A stretch of DNA of 64,000 bases from Aquiflexum sp. TKW24L (GTDB taxonomy: Bacteria; Bacteroidota; Bacteroidia; Cytophagales; Cyclobacteriaceae), in contig NZ_JAMFLG010000023.1 in the NCBI RefSeq assembly GCF_023502205.1, positions 1-64,000 of the forward strand, written 5' to 3'. The translations under genes were made by a program, and so were the position numbers. The notes beneath the pieces are model-generated. The model was not told where the DNA came from. It did no database searches and saw only the letters and a program-made list of their open reading frames with translations. Below, piece after piece: positions 61,984-64,000 of this stretch. Position 1 is the first letter of the stretch. Every line of letters starts with the position of its first letter.

Positions 61984-62078
61984 ATTTCTATTTAAATATT
62001 TGAAACCTTTCGCAAAAATCCCGAGTATATATCATATATTATTATTTATATTTATAATAAAATACATTAAAATATTTT
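61984..62078. promoter_or_regulatory. AT-rich divergent control region with dyads
   Basis: A 95-bp gap between the leftward permease unit and the rightward LysR gene. It is almost pure A/T over 62023-62075 and contains the dyad ATTAT-N8-ATAAT and several T-N11-A spacings, as expected of a LysR-type operator. No precise box can be assigned. Confidence 0.4.
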
Positions 62079-62993
62079 ATGCATTATACGCTTCACCAAT
62101 TACAGGTTTTCCTAAAGGTTTCTCAAACAGAAAGTATCACAAAAGCTGCTGAGGAACTCCATCTCACACAGCCGGCTGTTTCCATTCAATTGAAGAATTT
62201 TCAAGACCAATTTGAAATTCCCTTGACGGAGGTGGTGGGCAGAAAGCTCTACGTGACGGATTTTGGAAAAGAAATTGCTATTGCTGCCGAGCGGATAGTA
62301 GACCAAGTCAATGCCATCAACTACAAGACAATGGCCTTCAAAGGGCAGCTTACGGGAAGATTGAAAATCTCCGTCGTTTCGACAGGAAAATATGTCATGC
62401 CGTATTTCCTTGGGGATTTTATCCGAAAAAATCCAGGCATTGAACTTAAGCTCGATGTCACCAATAAAGCGATGGTGGTCAACAGTTTGGACGAAAATGA
62501 AATCGATTTTGCATTGGTTTCCATTTTGCCTGAGGCCCTTCAGATTGAAAACGTTGAATTGATGGAAAACAAACTGCTTTTGGTTGCTGGAAAAGATTTT
62601 GAAATTCCAGGTTCTGTTTCAGGAAAGAAGATTTTCGAACATATAACTTTGATTTACAGAGAAGTTGGTTCGGGAACCCGGCTTACAATGGAACGGTATC
62701 TCAGAAACAACAACATTCCTGTTACCAAAAAACTCGAACTTACTTCCAATGAAGCGGTCAAACAGGCAGTCATTGCAGGTTTGGGTTGCTCGATCATGCC
62801 GCTGATCGGGATCAAAAACGAACTCAAAAACGGTGATCTAAAAATCATCGAAGTAGAAGGCCTTCCTATCGTCACGAATTGGAATCTCATTTACCTCAAA
62901 AACAAAAAATTCTCCCCCGTTGCTGAATCCTACCTTGAGTATATCAAAGAGGAGAAAAAAAGAATCATAAAGGAGTATTTTCACTGGATTTAA
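62079..62993 (+). CDS. LysR family transcriptional regulator (CbbR/CmpR-like)
   Basis: A 304-residue regulator. The N-terminal winged helix (HYTLHQLQVFLKVSQTESIT, then KAAEELHLTQPAVSIQLKNF) is followed by a coiled linker and the LysR substrate-binding domain from about residue 92 (GRLKISVVSTGKYVMPYFLG, LVAGKDFEIPG, GLGCSIMPLIGIKNEL). The N-terminus and the TGKYVMPYFL segment look like CbbR/CmpR, regulators of carbon-fixation and bicarbonate-uptake genes. Divergent placement from the SbtA-like unit makes that unit its likely target. Confidence 0.9.
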   Translation: MHYTLHQLQVFLKVSQTESITKAAEELHLTQPAVSIQLKNFQDQFEIPLTEVVGRKLYVTDFGKEIAIAAERIVDQVNAINYKTMAFKGQLTGRLKISVVSTGKYVMPYFLGDFIRKNPGIELKLDVTNKAMVVNSLDENEIDFALVSILPEALQIENVELMENKLLLVAGKDFEIPGSVSGKKIFEHITLIYREVGSGTRLTMERYLRNNNIPVTKKLELTSNEAVKQAVIAGLGCSIMPLIGIKNELKNGDLKIIEVEGLPIVTNWNLIYLKNKKFSPVAESYLEYIKEEKKRIIKEYFHWI

Positions 62994-63228
62994 AGTTATT
63001 TCCCATTCTACAGAATAATGAAGACATATTTCATGGCTTAGCTGTTAACTAGAATAGCATTCCATTAAAAAATTCTCTGATGCCTATAAATTTTCTCATT
63101 TAGATGAATTTGAGTGATTTAGTAAAGATATTAAAGCTAAATGCCACAATAATTTGGGTGAAATAATTATCTGATTTGAAGTTATATTTTTGGAAAAACC
63201 TTTTGATTTTTTTAAATTTTACCTAAAC

Positions 63229-63693
63229 ATGAAGACACATAAATTTTTAGGGTTTTTTTTGGTGGTATGCAATGTGTTTTTTGCAGTACAATGTCTTGTT
63301 CCTGTTCTCGAATATGAACATAATGTTTTTATTACTTTGGAGGGAAGGATAACAGATAGCTCCAATCAGGGGATATCAGGGTTGGAGCTAATTTTAGGTC
63401 AAGAAACATTAGATGGGGTTTTTATGAAAAATGATATTGGTTATGAATATGATAGCCTTGATAATGTAGTTTCCAGAAGAATAAAATTGGGGAGAACAGA
63501 CGAATCAGGTTATTTTAAATTCGTGGTTCCAGGTGTAATATTCAAACTACTCATATATAAAAATTCCGAAACTTATTTTCAATACATTGATAATGGAAAA
63601 ATAGTGGAGAGAAATTATATACTATTTGAAAGGGACAAAATCACCCAAAGATTCCCAAATAGGATCAAGAATATTAAGATAATGAATCCATGA
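63229..63693 (+). CDS. Secreted carboxypeptidase-regulatory-like domain protein
   Basis: A 154-residue protein, started at ATG 63229 (MKTHKFLGFFLVVCNVFF); a TTG at 63190 is the alternative. After a signal peptide comes one CarboxypepD_reg-like/beta-sandwich domain: FITLEGRITDSSNQGISGLELIL and the late TDESGYFKFVVPG. Such domains carry peptidoglycan or sugar contacts or serve as outer-membrane anchors in Bacteroidota. Its stop overlaps the next start (ATGA at 63690-63693), so the two are co-translated. A lipoprotein signal ending AVQC is possible. Confidence 0.72.
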   Translation: MKTHKFLGFFLVVCNVFFAVQCLVPVLEYEHNVFITLEGRITDSSNQGISGLELILGQETLDGVFMKNDIGYEYDSLDNVVSRRIKLGRTDESGYFKFVVPGVIFKLLIYKNSETYFQYIDNGKIVERNYILFERDKITQRFPNRIKNIKIMNP

Positions 63694-64000
63694 AAATCTT
63701 AATTCTTACTTTTCTTTTAAGTGGCTGTTTGCAAAACCAGTTTATTTATCCACAAACTATGGGGTCTGAAAATGTAAGAAGTAATAAAATTCCATTTTTT
63801 TCATTGGGAATTCAAGCGCATTATGCTCCGTTTTTAGGAGATAATTTTTTGTCAGAGCATTATGAAATTCGGCCGGGATATATATTGGAGTCGAGATTTG
63901 GATTAAAAGATATTTGCGGATTAGGGTTTTCATTGGTAAAAAATCAGACGAAATCCTATGAAGCAGAGTTCCTAGGCAATTTTTTCAATGATATCCAATT
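63690..64000 (+). CDS. Lipoprotein, cut by the right edge of the window
   Basis: The start ATG at 63690 overlaps the previous stop. The first 103 codons are open to the end: MKILILTFLLSGCLQNQF is a lipoprotein signal with lipobox LSGC. The following strands (FSLGIQAHYAPFLGDNF, YILESRFGLKDICGLGFSL) alternate as in a small outer-membrane beta-barrel. The 3' part is outside the window. Confidence 0.72.
   Translation, partial: MKILILTFLLSGCLQNQFIYPQTMGSENVRSNKIPFFSLGIQAHYAPFLGDNFLSEHYEIRPGYILESRFGLKDICGLGFSLVKNQTKSYEAEFLGNFFNDIQ

Noticed and set aside
61984-62078. Replication origin suggested by the extreme AT content
   Set aside because: No DnaA boxes and no dnaA or gidA-type neighbours; a divergent promoter region explains it better.

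Overview
The window is a moderately AT-rich chromosomal segment of a Bacteroidota bacterium, most likely from the Cytophagales and probably near the Cyclobacteriaceae. The evidence is the fused lpxC-fabZ gene, PorX (the response regulator/PglZ protein of type IX secretion), DUF4296 and DUF4924 proteins, a long NagB-type protein with a PIG-L-like domain, a 7TMR-DISM histidine kinase, and TAnnTTTG promoter boxes (the best one lies before the tRNA). Nothing looks like a phage, a complete insertion sequence, a CRISPR array or an rRNA operon. Most of the window is housekeeping DNA, densely packed, with several ATGA stop/start overlaps.

Layout. 0-12.2 kb: a secreted amidohydrolase, a gluconokinase/6-phosphogluconate dehydrogenase fusion, a CBS-DUF294 signalling protein, an amino-sugar block (NagB/PIG-L fusion plus ROK protein), cystathionine beta-synthase and a stand-alone AlkB. 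12.2-15 kb: a shortened Bat/aerotolerance operon (DUF58, a membrane-anchored BatD-like protein, BatA). 15-18 kb: DUF4296 lipoprotein and MutS2. 18.4-23.6 kb: lipid A operon read leftward (HD hydrolase, lpxD, lpxC-fabZ, lpxA, ABC ATPase). 23.6-31.1 kb: porX, tsaE, alanine dehydrogenase, then a two-component cluster (lone receiver, 7TMR-DISM kinase, receiver-kinase hybrid). 31.2-39.6 kb: pyrophosphatase, AcpH-like protein, SF1 helicase, DUF4924, a DUF433/DUF5615 toxin-antitoxin-like pair, lepA, a frameshifted four-helix-bundle gene between inverted repeats, folD and tRNA-Leu(GAG). 39.9-51.4 kb: unknown secreted proteins, RNase HII, a GH63-like glucosidase, a glycosyltransferase/phosphoesterase pair, an NtrY/NtrC-like system and a SlyD-like isomerase. 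51.4-57.8 kb: lpxH, ftsH, rsfS, birA, ahcY. 57.8-64 kb: a 2,4-dienoyl-CoA-reductase-like SDR, unknown secreted proteins, and a bicarbonate-transport-like locus with a divergent LysR regulator. The right edge cuts a lipoprotein gene.

The most interesting signals are: (i) an SbtA-type permease translationally coupled to a small protein that aligns by eye with beta-carbonic anhydrase but has lost most zinc-site residues, with a divergent LysR regulator; (ii) short tandem arrays of 7-8 nt words with different unit sequences in several intergenic gaps, one type flanking the frameshifted four-helix-bundle gene as inverted repeats; (iii) enzyme fusions (GntK-Gnd, NagB-PIG-L); (iv) a decayed open frame with a CBM2-like tail in front of the 7TMR-DISM kinase. 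All functional calls come from reading motifs; no database search was possible.
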